Positions 54,372-63,053 are shown, counted from the first letter of the stretch. The stretch: 64,000 bases of DNA from Cauispirillum nitrogeniifigens (GCF_049800675.1 NZ_JBLOOT010000007.1:124001-188000), one strand, 5' to 3'. The notes: a model not told the origin generated them from the letters alone. Numbers and translations are program-made.

Positions 54372-55871
54372 ATGAAACGCGCGACATCCCTCGTGGTGGT
54401 CGCGGCGGTGTCGGGCCTGATCGCGGCGGCGGCGTCCCTGGGCGCCGCCGCCCCCGTCCGCGCCCAGACCGCCGGCTGCTTCACGGCACCGACCATGACC
54501 CCGACCGACCCGGCCTTCCTGGCCGGCGACATCTCGGCCTTCACCACCAGCCAGCAGACCGTCGACTGCTTCGCCTGGCAGGCCTTCATCGCCATGAACT
54601 GGCCGGTGGACCCCGCCTGGCCGGACACCCCCGACGCCGCCGGCGAGCCCGACCGCACGGCCACGGCCGCCGCGTTCGGGCTGCCCCGCACCAACGCCGG
54701 GGCCGATCCCCGGCCGGTGGTGTGGGAGACGTTCAAGCGCACGCAGGACGTCTTCCGCCCCGATGACCCGTCGCCGCCCGCCCCCTGGGGCGTGCTGCCG
54801 ACCATGCCGGCCACCTGCGCCGCCGCCGGTGCCGGTCCCGACGACAAGATCCTGACCCGCCAGGCCAAGTCCGCCGCCGCCGGCGTCGAGAACCCCGACC
54901 GCTTCATGCAGGCCACCGGCAACTGGCTGGCCGACCAGAACGGCGAACTGGTGTGGTACGAACTGCTGACCAACCGCGCCGAGTTCGAGGCCATCGTCGC
55001 CAACAAGTGGTATCTCGCCAGCGGCCAGAAGGCGTCCCTGGAAGGCCCCTCCGGTCTTGCCCTGCCCACCGGCACGGCGCCCGGAGCCACCGTCCAGCCG
55101 TGGAGCCAGCTCGGCGCCATGGAGTTGAAGGCCGCCTGGCGCGTCCTGACCGACTACCCGGAGACATGGAGCCGTTACTACACCGTCGCCGGCTGGACCC
55201 ATGACCCCAACACCGGGGCGTGCAGCAAGGAGATCTTCGGCCTCGCGGGGCTGCACATCATCCAGAAGACCCAGCGCTTCAACAACTTCATGTGGTCGAC
55301 CTTCGAGCAGGTGGACAATGCGCCCAGCGCCGACACCGACCCGGTGCCGCCGCACGGCTGGGCCTTCTATGACGCCGACTGCGCGGCCAAGGGCACCTGC
55401 GTCGCCGGCACCGGCCTGACCTGCGCGAAGGCCATCGAGGCCGAGGGCAAGGGCCAGACCACCACGCCGCCGGCCGACCCGGCGCCTATCCCCGTGAAAC
55501 GCTGCTATCCGGTGGGCGACGCCGACCAGCTTGCCGAACTGAACGCCGCCATGAAGAAAATGTTCTCCGGCGCCACCGGCGGCCAGTCGGTGTTCCAGTA
55601 CTACCAGCTCGTCAACGTGATGTGGCCGGAAACGCCGCTGCCGCCGCCCCGCGCGGGCGCCGCGACGCCTCTGGACACCAGCACCATGACGCGGGCCGGC
55701 GGCATGCCGGTGGCCAACACGTCCATGGAATCCTTCCGTCAGGACATGGACTGCACAGCCTGCCACGCCTATGCCTCGCCGCCATCGTCGGTGACGCGGG
55801 CCGGCGGCGGGTCCTATGCCACCGACTTCAGCTTCCTGTTCGACGACGCCTACGACGACCTGTCGAAGTAG
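54372..55871 (+). CDS. secreted monohaem cytochrome c-like protein, unknown function
   Basis: A 499-residue protein with a clear Sec signal (MKRATSLVVVAAVSGLIAAAASLGAAAPVRAQ). One haem c site, CTACH at 461-465, sits near the C-terminus. The rest is a large domain with TVDCFAWQAFIAMNWPVD (~60-78), TGNWLADQNGELVWYELLTNRAEFEAIV and LHIIQKTQRFNNFMWSTFEQVDNAP. This last pattern I recall from cytochrome-like proteins of unknown role in other proteobacteria. It lies 14 bp after the upstream partner gene and ends at a bidirectional terminator. Haem and signal are seen; the activity is unknown. Confidence 0.8.
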   Translation: MKRATSLVVVAAVSGLIAAAASLGAAAPVRAQTAGCFTAPTMTPTDPAFLAGDISAFTTSQQTVDCFAWQAFIAMNWPVDPAWPDTPDAAGEPDRTATAAAFGLPRTNAGADPRPVVWETFKRTQDVFRPDDPSPPAPWGVLPTMPATCAAAGAGPDDKILTRQAKSAAAGVENPDRFMQATGNWLADQNGELVWYELLTNRAEFEAIVANKWYLASGQKASLEGPSGLALPTGTAPGATVQPWSQLGAMELKAAWRVLTDYPETWSRYYTVAGWTHDPNTGACSKEIFGLAGLHIIQKTQRFNNFMWSTFEQVDNAPSADTDPVPPHGWAFYDADCAAKGTCVAGTGLTCAKAIEAEGKGQTTTPPADPAPIPVKRCYPVGDADQLAELNAAMKKMFSGATGGQSVFQYYQLVNVMWPETPLPPPRAGAATPLDTSTMTRAGGMPVANTSMESFRQDMDCTACHAYASPPSSVTRAGGGSYATDFSFLFDDAYDDLSK

Positions 55872-55896
55872 GGGGGGGCGGGCGCAGGCATAGAAA

Positions 55897-55930
55897 AAGG
55901 GCGGCTCCCGGTGGGGCCGCCCTTCGTTTC
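55897..55930. terminator. bidirectional intrinsic terminator
   Basis: Perfect 9-bp arms AAGGGCGGC (55897-55905) and GCCGCCCTT (55916-55924) around a 10-base loop. On the plus strand a CGTTTC tail follows. On the minus strand the preceding AAAAA gives a T-run. It separates the convergent cytochrome gene and cheW. Confidence 0.8.
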
Positions 55931-55947
55931 TGGCGCTGGTGCCTGGA

Positions 55948-56523
55948 TCAGTTGCGGCTGCCGCCGGCCGGCATCATCTGGTCGCCGAAGTTCAGGAAGC
56001 TGTCGACGTCGAGGACGATCAGCAACTCGCCTTCCAGGCGCACCACGCCGGCGGAGATGCCGCGCCAGCGGGGGTCCAGGGTCGACGGGTTGGGCTCGAT
56101 GGACTTGACGGCCAGGTTCAGGACGTTGCCGACGCTGTCGACCATCAGGGAGTACAGCTCCGACCCCTGCTCGACGGTGACGCACATGACGTTGCCCTTG
56201 CCGGACTTGCCCTTGGTGGTCTTGATCTCCGCCCCGTCCTTGCCCACCGGCTGCGGCTTCTTGCGCAGGCCCAGGCGTGTGCGCACGTCGATGACGGTGA
56301 CGATGCGGCCGCGCAGGTTGATGGACCCGGCGACTTCCGGCGGGGCCAGCGGGATGCGGGCGATCTTTTCCGGGATCAGGATGTCCTGCACCCGCTCCAC
56401 GGGGATGCCGAAGAGCTGCTTTTCCACGTAGACGGTGACGAACACCTGCTCTTCCTGGGCCGCGATGGCGCGATGGCCCACGGGGGCGAGCTGCCCTTGG
56501 CTGGCGGTGGTCAGGTCGGACAT
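55948..56523 (-). CDS. cheW: chemotaxis coupling protein CheW
   Basis: A 191-residue CheW-domain protein that links chemoreceptors to CheA. Characteristic motifs: FVTVYVEKQLFGIPVERVQDILIPEKIARIPLAPPEVAGSINLRGRIVTVIDVRTRLGL, and SLMVDSVGNVL with GVVRLEGELLIVLDVDSFLNF at the end. No other chemotaxis gene is in the window, so this is an isolated (orphan) cheW. A ~25-residue N-terminal extension precedes the domain. It is divergent-adjacent to the membrane protein gene by 84 bp, both on the minus strand. Confidence 0.92.
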   Translation of the reverse strand: MSDLTTASQGQLAPVGHRAIAAQEEQVFVTVYVEKQLFGIPVERVQDILIPEKIARIPLAPPEVAGSINLRGRIVTVIDVRTRLGLRKKPQPVGKDGAEIKTTKGKSGKGNVMCVTVEQGSELYSLMVDSVGNVLNLAVKSIEPNPSTLDPRWRGISAGVVRLEGELLIVLDVDSFLNFGDQMMPAGGSRN

Positions 56524-56607
56524 GGCTGCGTCGCCTCCCTCGAAAGTCTCCGGGGCGCATCATGCCCCTTTTTGCGGGGCCTTGCCACCCGATTCTAAGG
56601 CGCCGCC

Positions 56608-58002
56608 CTAGGATGCCAGGTGCGCCACGACGCCAATCCACGCACTGAGCAGGACCAGGGCCGCCAGGGCATAGCCGCCGTTCCACTCCCGCCCCAGGGT
56701 TCCGGCGTCGCGCCCCGACAACTGCGCGATGCCCAGCACCGAGGCGGTGAACGGCGAGGTGTTGGCGGTCAGCGCCCAGGCCCCGGCCAGCGCCACCGCC
56801 ATGGCCTCCGCCGGGACGCCGAAGACGGCCGGCGACGGCAGCGCGCCGGTCAGGATGGTGACCGACAGCACCGGGTTGAAGCCGGCCTGTCCGAGGGCGA
56901 CGATCACCCAGCTCAGTCCGGCCAGCAGCACCCACGGCGGCACCGGCGCGGCGGCCAGCAGGGCCCGCACGGCGTCCTCCGGCAGCAGGGCGGCGATGAC
57001 GCTGCCGATGAAGGCGGCCGAGGCCAGCAACGCCACCTCCATGCGGTAGGCCGGGAACACCCGCCGGCCGTGGGCGACCAGCCGGCGGCCGGTGGCGGCC
57101 ACGGCAGCGCCGCCACCGGCCGCGCGATCCTGCTGGACCAGGATCCACAGAGTGCCGATCAGCGGCGTGGCCATCATGACGCCGACCACCAGGCGGACGC
57201 CCAGGATCTCCTCCACCGCCCAGCCGACGACGAAGATGCCGGCGACCAGGGCGATGATGGGCGCGGTGACGCTCCAGCGGCCCTCCGGGGCGCGCGGCGG
57301 CGCCGGGCTGAGGCCCTGCGGCGGGCGGATGAGGCGGTCCTGCGCCCAGCCCAACGCCAGCAGCATCACCGCCGTGCCCAGGCACCACGGCGCCACCTCG
57401 GTCCATTCGGTCTGCGGCAGGGCGGTCATGATGACCGCCAGCGACACCGTCAGCGGCGACCACGCCAGGATGGAGGCAAAGCCGCGCAGCACCGCCGTCA
57501 GCATGCGGCGCTGGCGCAACGCGGTGCGGGCCGGTTCATCGGCGTCGCCGGCGGCCCTGGCTGCGCCGACCACCATGGCGCCCAGCAGGGAGATGACGCC
57601 GAAGTTCAGGATCAGGCCGAACAGGTGGCCGCCGGTGGTCAGCGCCACGTAGCGGCGGCCCGGCGGCTGGCTGGCCAGGAACAGGCCGCAACGGCGGACC
57701 ATCGGCGACGTCTCCGCCGCCTCGCGCAGGAAGCCCAGCGCGGTGAACAGGGTGATGACGAACACTGACCGCCGCAGGGCGGTGGCGAAGGTCGCCAGCG
57801 GCGCGGGCAGCGCCGCCACCGCCACCGCCGCCAGGGTCAGGGCGATGCCCAGGTAGATCTGCCCACGCACCGGGATGCCCCGCCAGGTGGCGGCCAGATA
57901 GAGGATGAGGCCGGCCCAGGCCGCCTGCTCCAGCGGTCCCCAGTCCGTGGCGGCATGGCCGAGCATGCCGCCGACGGTCGCCAGCAGGCCGACCGGCGCC
58001 AC
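56608..58002 (-). CDS. multi-pass membrane protein, possible transporter
   Basis: A 464-residue protein with about ten to twelve hydrophobic helices. Landmarks are FVITLFTALGFLREAAE, GHLFGLILNFGVISLLGAM, FASILAWSPLTVSLAVIMTAL, ALLPEDAVRALLAAAPVPPWVLLAGLSWVIVALGQAGFNPVLSVTILTGAL and ALAGAWALTANTSPFTASVLGIAQLSG. The glycine- and proline-rich broken helices and the mirrored NPVLSVT and WSPLTVS motifs fit an ion-transporter-type (IT superfamily) fold; this is a visual impression only. The start is GTG at 58002 with GGAG eight bases upstream. Confidence 0.75.
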   Translation of the reverse strand: MAPVGLLATVGGMLGHAATDWGPLEQAAWAGLILYLAATWRGIPVRGQIYLGIALTLAAVAVAALPAPLATFATALRRSVFVITLFTALGFLREAAETSPMVRRCGLFLASQPPGRRYVALTTGGHLFGLILNFGVISLLGAMVVGAARAAGDADEPARTALRQRRMLTAVLRGFASILAWSPLTVSLAVIMTALPQTEWTEVAPWCLGTAVMLLALGWAQDRLIRPPQGLSPAPPRAPEGRWSVTAPIIALVAGIFVVGWAVEEILGVRLVVGVMMATPLIGTLWILVQQDRAAGGGAAVAATGRRLVAHGRRVFPAYRMEVALLASAAFIGSVIAALLPEDAVRALLAAAPVPPWVLLAGLSWVIVALGQAGFNPVLSVTILTGALPSPAVFGVPAEAMAVALAGAWALTANTSPFTASVLGIAQLSGRDAGTLGREWNGGYALAALVLLSAWIGVVAHLAS

Positions 58003-58185
58003 GGCGGTCTCCAGGACGCTGCCGCGCGCGGCGGGTTTGGGGGGCGTGGAGATGGCGGGCCTCGGGCGTGCGATGGGGCGAGGGGGGGGCGGGGGCGCTG
58101 CCCGACGGGCGGCGGCGCCGTCCGAAGATCGTACACAGGGCGTCGGGCATTGTCGAATGCCGCCGCCGGTACTGGCAGGTCTGCC

Positions 58186-58223
58186 GGGGTGGGGCAGGCG
58201 GGGTGGGGCAGGCGGGGTGGGGC
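58186..58223 (+). repeat. 14-bp tandem repeat, G-quadruplex capable
   Basis: GGGGTGGGGCAGGC is repeated exactly twice (58186-58199 and 58200-58213), followed by a partial third copy (58214-58223). The plus strand therefore has six GGGG runs separated by 1-5 bases. It lies in the 689-bp coding-free gap (58003-58691) between the membrane protein and malonyl-CoA synthetase genes. That gap also holds the hairpins at 58228 and 58660 and otherwise shows no gene. Confidence 0.9.
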
Positions 58224-58227
58224 GAAC

Positions 58228-58259
58228 GCGGGGGGCGAAGGTCTGTCTTCGCCCCCCGC
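58228..58259. other. perfect 13-bp stem hairpin
   Basis: GCGGGGGGCGAAG (58228-58240) and CTTCGCCCCCCGC (58247-58259) pair perfectly across a 6-base loop, four bases after the tandem repeat. There is no T-run. It could be a terminator-like or RNA-stabilising structure, or part of a small RNA; no reading frame of interest is seen here. Confidence 0.75.
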
Positions 58260-58659
58260 CCGACCCTCTGCTCCTCCAGGCGGGAGGAGGCTACTGGCCT
58301 GGATGGCGAAGGGTCTCGCCACGGTTCACGCACGAGGGCGCCGCAGAAGCGGCAGTGAACGACGACCGAACAGGACGCCCCCGGCGCGTGCCGCCATGAC
58401 GGTACGCTCAGGGTATGCCCTGGGATTCCACGGTGTAAAGGAACAAAACCCCGCACCGCGCTGCGAAATAGGCACCTGGGGATGATGTGCGCATTTGCAG
58501 AACGCTAGAGTTGCTGCGCGTCATTTCCCTAAAGCATTGGCCGCGCAGCGTTTACAGCCTCCACGCCCCGCCGCTCCGCCGGCCCCGAGGGCGCGGCGGA
58601 GGAAATACGGAAATATGGAGGTAGGGCAACCTCCCGGCGTGGTAAGGGAAATCAGTTAA

Positions 58660-58678
58660 CGCGAAGGTGGCTTTCGCG
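58660..58678 (-). terminator. candidate terminator of malonyl-CoA synthetase gene
   Basis: CGCGAA and TTCGCG arms around a 7-base loop, 13 bases downstream of the minus-strand stop, followed on that strand by TTAACTGATTTC. It is a short stem with a weak T-rich tail. Confidence 0.4.
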
Positions 58679-58691
58679 CCGCCGACTCGCC

Positions 58692-60221
58692 TCAGGCCGG
58701 GAAAAGATCCTTGTACTGATCCCGCAGCAGGTTCTTTTGCACCTTGCCCATGGTGTTGCGCGGCAGTTCCTCGGTGAAGAAGACGCGCTTGGGGATCTTG
58801 TAGTTGGCGAGGTGCGCCTTGAGGTGGGCGAGGATCTGTTCCTCGTCCAGGTGGCCCTGGCCATCGCCCTTGACCACGGCGACGCCGACCTCGCCGAAGT
58901 CGGGGTGGGGCACGCCGACCACGGCGCACTCATCGACGCCGGGCATGTCGTCGATCACGCCCTCGATCTCCTTGGGGTAGACGTTGTAGCCGCCGGAGAT
59001 GATCAGGTCCTTGGCGCGGCCGACAATGTGCAGGTAGCCGCGTTCGTCGATCAGGCCGACGTCGCCGGTCTTGAACCAGCCATCGGCGGTGAACTCCTCG
59101 GCGGTCTTCTCCGGCAGGCGCCAGTAGCCCTTCATGACGTTGGGGCCGCGCACCTGGATGTCGCCGACGCCGCCAGTGGCCAGCGGGGTGATCCCGTCCT
59201 CGCCGACCACGCGGGCCTCGACGCCGGGGAAGGGGAAGCCGACGGTGCCGGGGCGGCGTTCGCCGTCATAGGGATTGCCGGTGTTCATCCCCGTTTCGGT
59301 CATGCCGTAGCGTTCGAGGATGGCGTGGCCGGTGCGCTCCGAAAACGCCCGGTGCGTCTCGGCCAGCAGGGGCGCCGAACCCGACGTGAACAGGCGCATG
59401 TGGGCGGTCAGCGCGCGGTCGAAGCGGGCGTCGCCCAGCAGGCGGGTATAGAACGTCGGCACGCCCATGAAGGTGGTGGCGCGCGGCAGGTTGGCCAGCA
59501 CCTGCTCCAGGTCGAACTTGTTCAGCCAGATCATCGACGCGCCGGACATCAGCACGCAGTGGCAGGCGACGAACAGGCCGTGGGCGTGGAACACCGGCAG
59601 GGCGTGCAGCAGCACGTCGGCGTCGGTGAAGCGCCACGTCTCGGCCAGGGCCTCGGCGTTGGACGACAGGTTGCGGTGAGTCAGCATGGCGCCCTTGGGC
59701 TTGCCCGTGGTGCCCGAGGTATAGAGCATGGCGGCCAGGTCATCGGGGCCGCACTGCACGATGGGGGCGTCGCCCGCCCGCCCGCTGTCGGCCGAGGCGG
59801 CGGTGATCCACGACCCGTGGCCGTCGCCGCCCAGGGTGAAGACGTGCGGCACGCCGTGCCGCGCGGCGATGGCGCGGCGGCTGTCCTCGTCCTTGGGGCG
59901 GCAGACCAGGACGGCGGGCTCGGCATTGCCGACCAGGAAATCAACCTCGTCGTCCAGGTAGGCGGTGTTCATGGGCAGGAACACGAAGCCGCCGCGCAGG
60001 CAGGCGAGGTAGAGGAACAGCGCCTCAGGCGACTTCTCCACCTGCACCGCCACGCGGTCGCCCTTCCGCACGCCGATGTCTTGCAGGAAGCACATCCAGC
60101 GGCCGGTGATCTCGTGCACCTCGGCGTATGTCACCACGCGGCCGTCGCCCGTCTCCAGCAACGGCTTGGAGCCATTCGCGGGGAAGCGGCCGTAGATCTT
60201 GGCGTAGAGCGAGTCCGTCAT
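58692..60221 (-). CDS. matB: malonyl-CoA synthetase (MatB-type acyl-CoA ligase)
   Basis: A 509-residue ANL-superfamily ligase. It has the AMP-binding P-loop LYTSGTTGKPKGAM (~165-178), ERYGMTETGMNTGNPYDGERRPGTVGFPFPG, GWFKTGDVG, and the C-terminal catalytic Lys in RNTMGKVQKNLL. The ERYGMTETGMNT-NPYDGERRPG stretch is typical of MatB, which activates malonate to malonyl-CoA. No malonate transporter or decarboxylase is next to it. The start ATG at 60221 has only a weak ribosome site; the open frame continues upstream without homology. Confidence 0.88.
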   Translation of the reverse strand: MTDSLYAKIYGRFPANGSKPLLETGDGRVVTYAEVHEITGRWMCFLQDIGVRKGDRVAVQVEKSPEALFLYLACLRGGFVFLPMNTAYLDDEVDFLVGNAEPAVLVCRPKDEDSRRAIAARHGVPHVFTLGGDGHGSWITAASADSGRAGDAPIVQCGPDDLAAMLYTSGTTGKPKGAMLTHRNLSSNAEALAETWRFTDADVLLHALPVFHAHGLFVACHCVLMSGASMIWLNKFDLEQVLANLPRATTFMGVPTFYTRLLGDARFDRALTAHMRLFTSGSAPLLAETHRAFSERTGHAILERYGMTETGMNTGNPYDGERRPGTVGFPFPGVEARVVGEDGITPLATGGVGDIQVRGPNVMKGYWRLPEKTAEEFTADGWFKTGDVGLIDERGYLHIVGRAKDLIISGGYNVYPKEIEGVIDDMPGVDECAVVGVPHPDFGEVGVAVVKGDGQGHLDEEQILAHLKAHLANYKIPKRVFFTEELPRNTMGKVQKNLLRDQYKDLFPA

Positions 60222-60358
60222 GGGGCATCCGTTTGCGGCAGGAGGGGCGGGCGGGGCTTGTATACAATCGCCCCATTCTCTGAATATTTCCCGCCGATTT
60301 CCAGCCAAAAAAACGCCACCTGGGGCGCGCTTTACGCAGCGTCGCGCATACGCGCCGG

Positions 60359-60946
60359 CTACAGGGGCTTGGACAGGGTGAACACGCCGCGCATCTGCCC
60401 GGCCGAGAAGCCGCGCGCGGCGTCGCCGGGATACAGGCTGTCCAGTTCCTTGGCAACCTCGGGCGCGATGGTGCTGCCGTGGCAGGCCAGGCACGGCTCG
60501 CCGGTGGGGATGGCCTTGACGAAGCGGAACACCTTGCCGTCGGGGCCGTCGACCACGGCGGCGTGGGCCATGTCGGCGGCGGCCTCGCCCTTGGCCTGGC
60601 GGGCCAGGAAGTCGTCGAGGACCGCCTGCTCGAAGGCGTCCGGGGCGTTGCGGGGATTGCGCAGCTTGTGGCTGGTGCGGCCGACCGACCACCCCGACTC
60701 GGCCGACGCCTTGTCGGCCAGCGGCACCGCCTTGGCGGCGCAGACCTGGATGGCCTCGACCGGGCCGCCGCGTTCCATGGCGGCCTTCAGCTCCGCCTGG
60801 AGCGACCCGCCGAAGACTTTCATGATCGCCGCCGCCTCGGCCTTCAGGGCGGTGATGTCGGGATCGGCGGCATGGGCCGCCGGGGCCAGGGCGAGGGCGC
60901 CGGCCAGGATGCACAGACGGACGAGGCTGCGGCTGTTGGTTTTCAT
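60359..60946 (-). CDS. DUF3365 (Tll0287-like) periplasmic haem protein
   Basis: A 195-residue exported protein: Sec signal (cleavage after AHA, ~26) and one haem c site CLACH at 152-156. The domain pattern EAIQVCAAKAVPLADK, WSVGRTSHKLRNPRNAPDAFEQAVL and FRFVKAIPTGEPCLACHG-STIAPEV is characteristic of DUF3365, a PAS-like haem sensor fold often found on signalling proteins. Here it stands alone, so a redox- or gas-binding role is inferred. GGGAGG precedes the ATG. Its upstream region is shared with dgcN. Confidence 0.88.
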   Translation of the reverse strand: MKTNSRSLVRLCILAGALALAPAAHAADPDITALKAEAAAIMKVFGGSLQAELKAAMERGGPVEAIQVCAAKAVPLADKASAESGWSVGRTSHKLRNPRNAPDAFEQAVLDDFLARQAKGEAAADMAHAAVVDGPDGKVFRFVKAIPTGEPCLACHGSTIAPEVAKELDSLYPGDAARGFSAGQMRGVFTLSKPL

Positions 60947-60995
60947 GGAGGACCTCCCGGACTATCTTGTTTGCGGGCCTGTTTGCAGGACTCTT

Positions 60996-61015
60996 ATATG
61001 AGAAAATACTCATAT
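60996..61015. promoter_or_regulatory. perfect 20-bp palindromic operator in divergent promoter
   Basis: Arms ATATGAG (60996-61002) and CTCATAT (61009-61015) around a 6-base A/T centre (AAAATA). It lies midway between the divergent genes at 60946 and 61066 and is the most A/T-rich part of the gap, so it can overlap both promoters. It resembles sites of dimeric winged-helix repressors, but no such regulator gene is adjacent. Confidence 0.6.
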
Positions 61016-61065
61016 CACGGCTGCCGGCCTCCATCCAGAGGTGACCATCCACAGAGGAGACCGCC

Positions 61066-62064
61066 TTGACCCTGCACCCGCCTTACCTGCTGTTCCTGGG
61101 CGATGCCCACGACGACCTCGCGGCCAAGACCGCCGCCGGCATCGCCCACTGGCGGCCGGACTGGTGCCTGGGCCAGCTCCGCCTGCCGGGCTGCGCCACC
61201 ACCCTCGGCCTGCCCGACATGACGGTGGCCGAGGCCGCCGCCGCCGGGGCGAAGACGCTGGTGATCGGCGTCGCCAACCGGGGCGGGGTCATCGGCGGGG
61301 CGTGGACGGCGACCATCCTGGAGGCCCTGGCCCACGGCATGGACGTTGCTTCGGGCCTGCACCAGAAGGTCGCCGACGTGCCCGAGGTCGCCGCCGAGGC
61401 GGCGCGCCTGGGCCGCCAGCTTGCCGACGTCCGCCACTTCACCGGCGCGCTGGCCATCGGCACCGGGGCGCCGCGCGCCGGGCGCCGGCTGCTGACCGTC
61501 GGCACGGACTGTTCGGTCGGCAAGATGTACACCGCCCTGGCCGTTGCCAGGGAGATGACCGCGCGCGGCTGGGCCGCCGACTTCCGGGCCACCGGCCAGA
61601 CCGGCATCTTCATCACCGGCGACGGCATCTCGGTCGATGCCGTGGTGTCGGACTTCATCTCCGGCGCCGTCGAAAGCCTGTGCCCGGCCGCCGCGCCGGA
61701 TCACTGGGACGTGGTGGAGGGGCAGGGCTCGCTGTTCCATCCCTCCTACGCCGGGGTTAGCCTGGGCCTGCTGCACGGCGCCCAGGCCGAGGCGCTGATC
61801 CTGTGCCACGAACCCGGCCGCGCCCACATGCGCGGGCTGCCCCATCAGCCGCTGCCCGACCTCGCCGAGTGCCTGGCTCTGAACGAGACCTGCGCCCGCC
61901 TGACCGCGCCGGCGGCGAAGGTGGTCGGCCTGGCCTTCAACACCTCGCGCCTGCCGGCGGCGGAGGCGGAGCGCGTGACCAGGGCCGCCGCCGACGCCTT
62001 CGGCCTGCCCTGCGTCGACCCGGTGCGCCACGGCGTCGCCCCGCTGGTGGACGCGCTGTCATGA
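61066..62064 (+). CDS. dgcN: D-glutamate N-acetyltransferase DgcN (DUF1611 family)
   Basis: A 332-residue protein of the DUF1611 family. The C-terminal P-loop-like motif is RRLLTVGTDCSVGKMYTALAVAREM (~143-165), followed by FRATGQTGIFITGDGISVDAVVSDF and VEGQGSLFHPSYAGVSLGLLHG. In marine proteobacteria the family member DgcN works with DgcA in a D-glutamate catabolic route through N-acetyl-D-glutamate. The adjacent gene encodes the partner, so the assignment is supported by context. The start is TTG at 61066 with AGAGGAG upstream. It overlaps dgcA by 4 bp. Confidence 0.85.
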   Translation: MTLHPPYLLFLGDAHDDLAAKTAAGIAHWRPDWCLGQLRLPGCATTLGLPDMTVAEAAAAGAKTLVIGVANRGGVIGGAWTATILEALAHGMDVASGLHQKVADVPEVAAEAARLGRQLADVRHFTGALAIGTGAPRAGRRLLTVGTDCSVGKMYTALAVAREMTARGWAADFRATGQTGIFITGDGISVDAVVSDFISGAVESLCPAAAPDHWDVVEGQGSLFHPSYAGVSLGLLHGAQAEALILCHEPGRAHMRGLPHQPLPDLAECLALNETCARLTAPAAKVVGLAFNTSRLPAAEAERVTRAAADAFGLPCVDPVRHGVAPLVDALS

Positions 62065-63053
62065 GGCGTCTGGCGGTGCGGGCCGAACGCTGGCCCATCG
62101 CCGGCGCCTTCACCATCTCGCGCGGGTCCAAGACCGCTGCCGAGGTGGTCGTGGCCGAAGTCACCGATGGCGACGGGCGGGTCGGGCGCGGCGAGTGCGT
62201 GCCCTATGCCCGCTATGGCGAGACGGTCGCCGCCGTGATGGCCGCCCTGGAAGCGCTGGCCGGAGCGGTGGCTGACGGCCTCGACCGCGCCGGGCTGGCC
62301 GCCCGCCTGCCGGCCGGGGCGGCGCGCAACGCCCTGGACTGCGCCCTGTGGGACCTGGAGGCCAGGCAGGCCAGGCAGCCCGTGTGGCGGCTGGCCGGCC
62401 TGCCGCGCCCCGCCGCCGTGGAAACCGCCGAAACCCTCAGCCTCGACACCGCCGAGGCCATGGCCGCCAAGGCCGTCACCGTCGCCGGGCGGCTGATCAA
62501 GCTGAAGGTCGGCAGCGACGGCGTGCTGGAGCGGGTGGCCGCCGTGCACGCCGCCGCGCCGGGCGCCCGCCTGATCGTCGACGCCAACGAAGCCTGGACC
62601 CTGGAGCAGGTGGCGGCGTGGCTGCCGGCCCTGGCCGGCCTGGGGGTGGCCCTGGTCGAGCAGCCGTTGCCGGCGGGCGCCGACGCCGGCCTCGCCGTCC
62701 TGGGCCCTCCGGCGGTGCCCCTGTGCGCCGACGAATCGGTGCACACCGCCGCCGGGCTGGAGGATCTGGCCGGCCGTTATCAGGTGGTCAACATCAAGCT
62801 CGACAAGACCGGCGGCCTGACCGGGGCGCTGGCCCTGCGCCAGCGGGCCGAGGCGCTGGGCTTCGGCATTATGGTCGGCTGCATGGTTGGCACCTCCCTG
62901 GGCATGGCGCCGGCCCTGCTGGTGGCCCAGGGGGCGGCCTTCGTCGACCTGGACGGCCCGCTGATGCTGACCACCGACCGCCCGGATGGGTTGCGCTATA
63001 CGGGCGGATGGGTGGAACCGCCCGCGCCGTTGCTCTGGGGGGGTGGGATTTAG
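62061..63053 (+). CDS. dgcA: enolase-superfamily racemase/epimerase DgcA
   Basis: A 330-residue enolase-superfamily enzyme of the dipeptide-epimerase-like group. Catalytic Lys147 and Lys149 (LIKLKVG), metal ligands Asp174 (VDANEAW), Glu200 (VEQPLPA) and Asp224 (CADES), and second base Lys246 (NIKLDK) are all present. With DgcN it is predicted to racemise N-acetyl-D-glutamate to the L-form; an L-Ala-D/L-Glu epimerase role in peptidoglycan recycling is an alternative. It overlaps dgcN (ATGA). After the stop, an AACGAA-N12-TTCGTT inverted repeat (63054-63077) may be a weak terminator. Confidence 0.85.
   Translation: MRRLAVRAERWPIAGAFTISRGSKTAAEVVVAEVTDGDGRVGRGECVPYARYGETVAAVMAALEALAGAVADGLDRAGLAARLPAGAARNALDCALWDLEARQARQPVWRLAGLPRPAAVETAETLSLDTAEAMAAKAVTVAGRLIKLKVGSDGVLERVAAVHAAAPGARLIVDANEAWTLEQVAAWLPALAGLGVALVEQPLPAGADAGLAVLGPPAVPLCADESVHTAAGLEDLAGRYQVVNIKLDKTGGLTGALALRQRAEALGFGIMVGCMVGTSLGMAPALLVAQGAAFVDLDGPLMLTTDRPDGLRYTGGWVEPPAPLLWGGGI

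Noticed and set aside
58003..58691. Several overlapping 60-180-codon frames in the gap
   Set aside because: They run through the G-rich repeat and hairpin with no conserved-looking sequence or ribosome sites.
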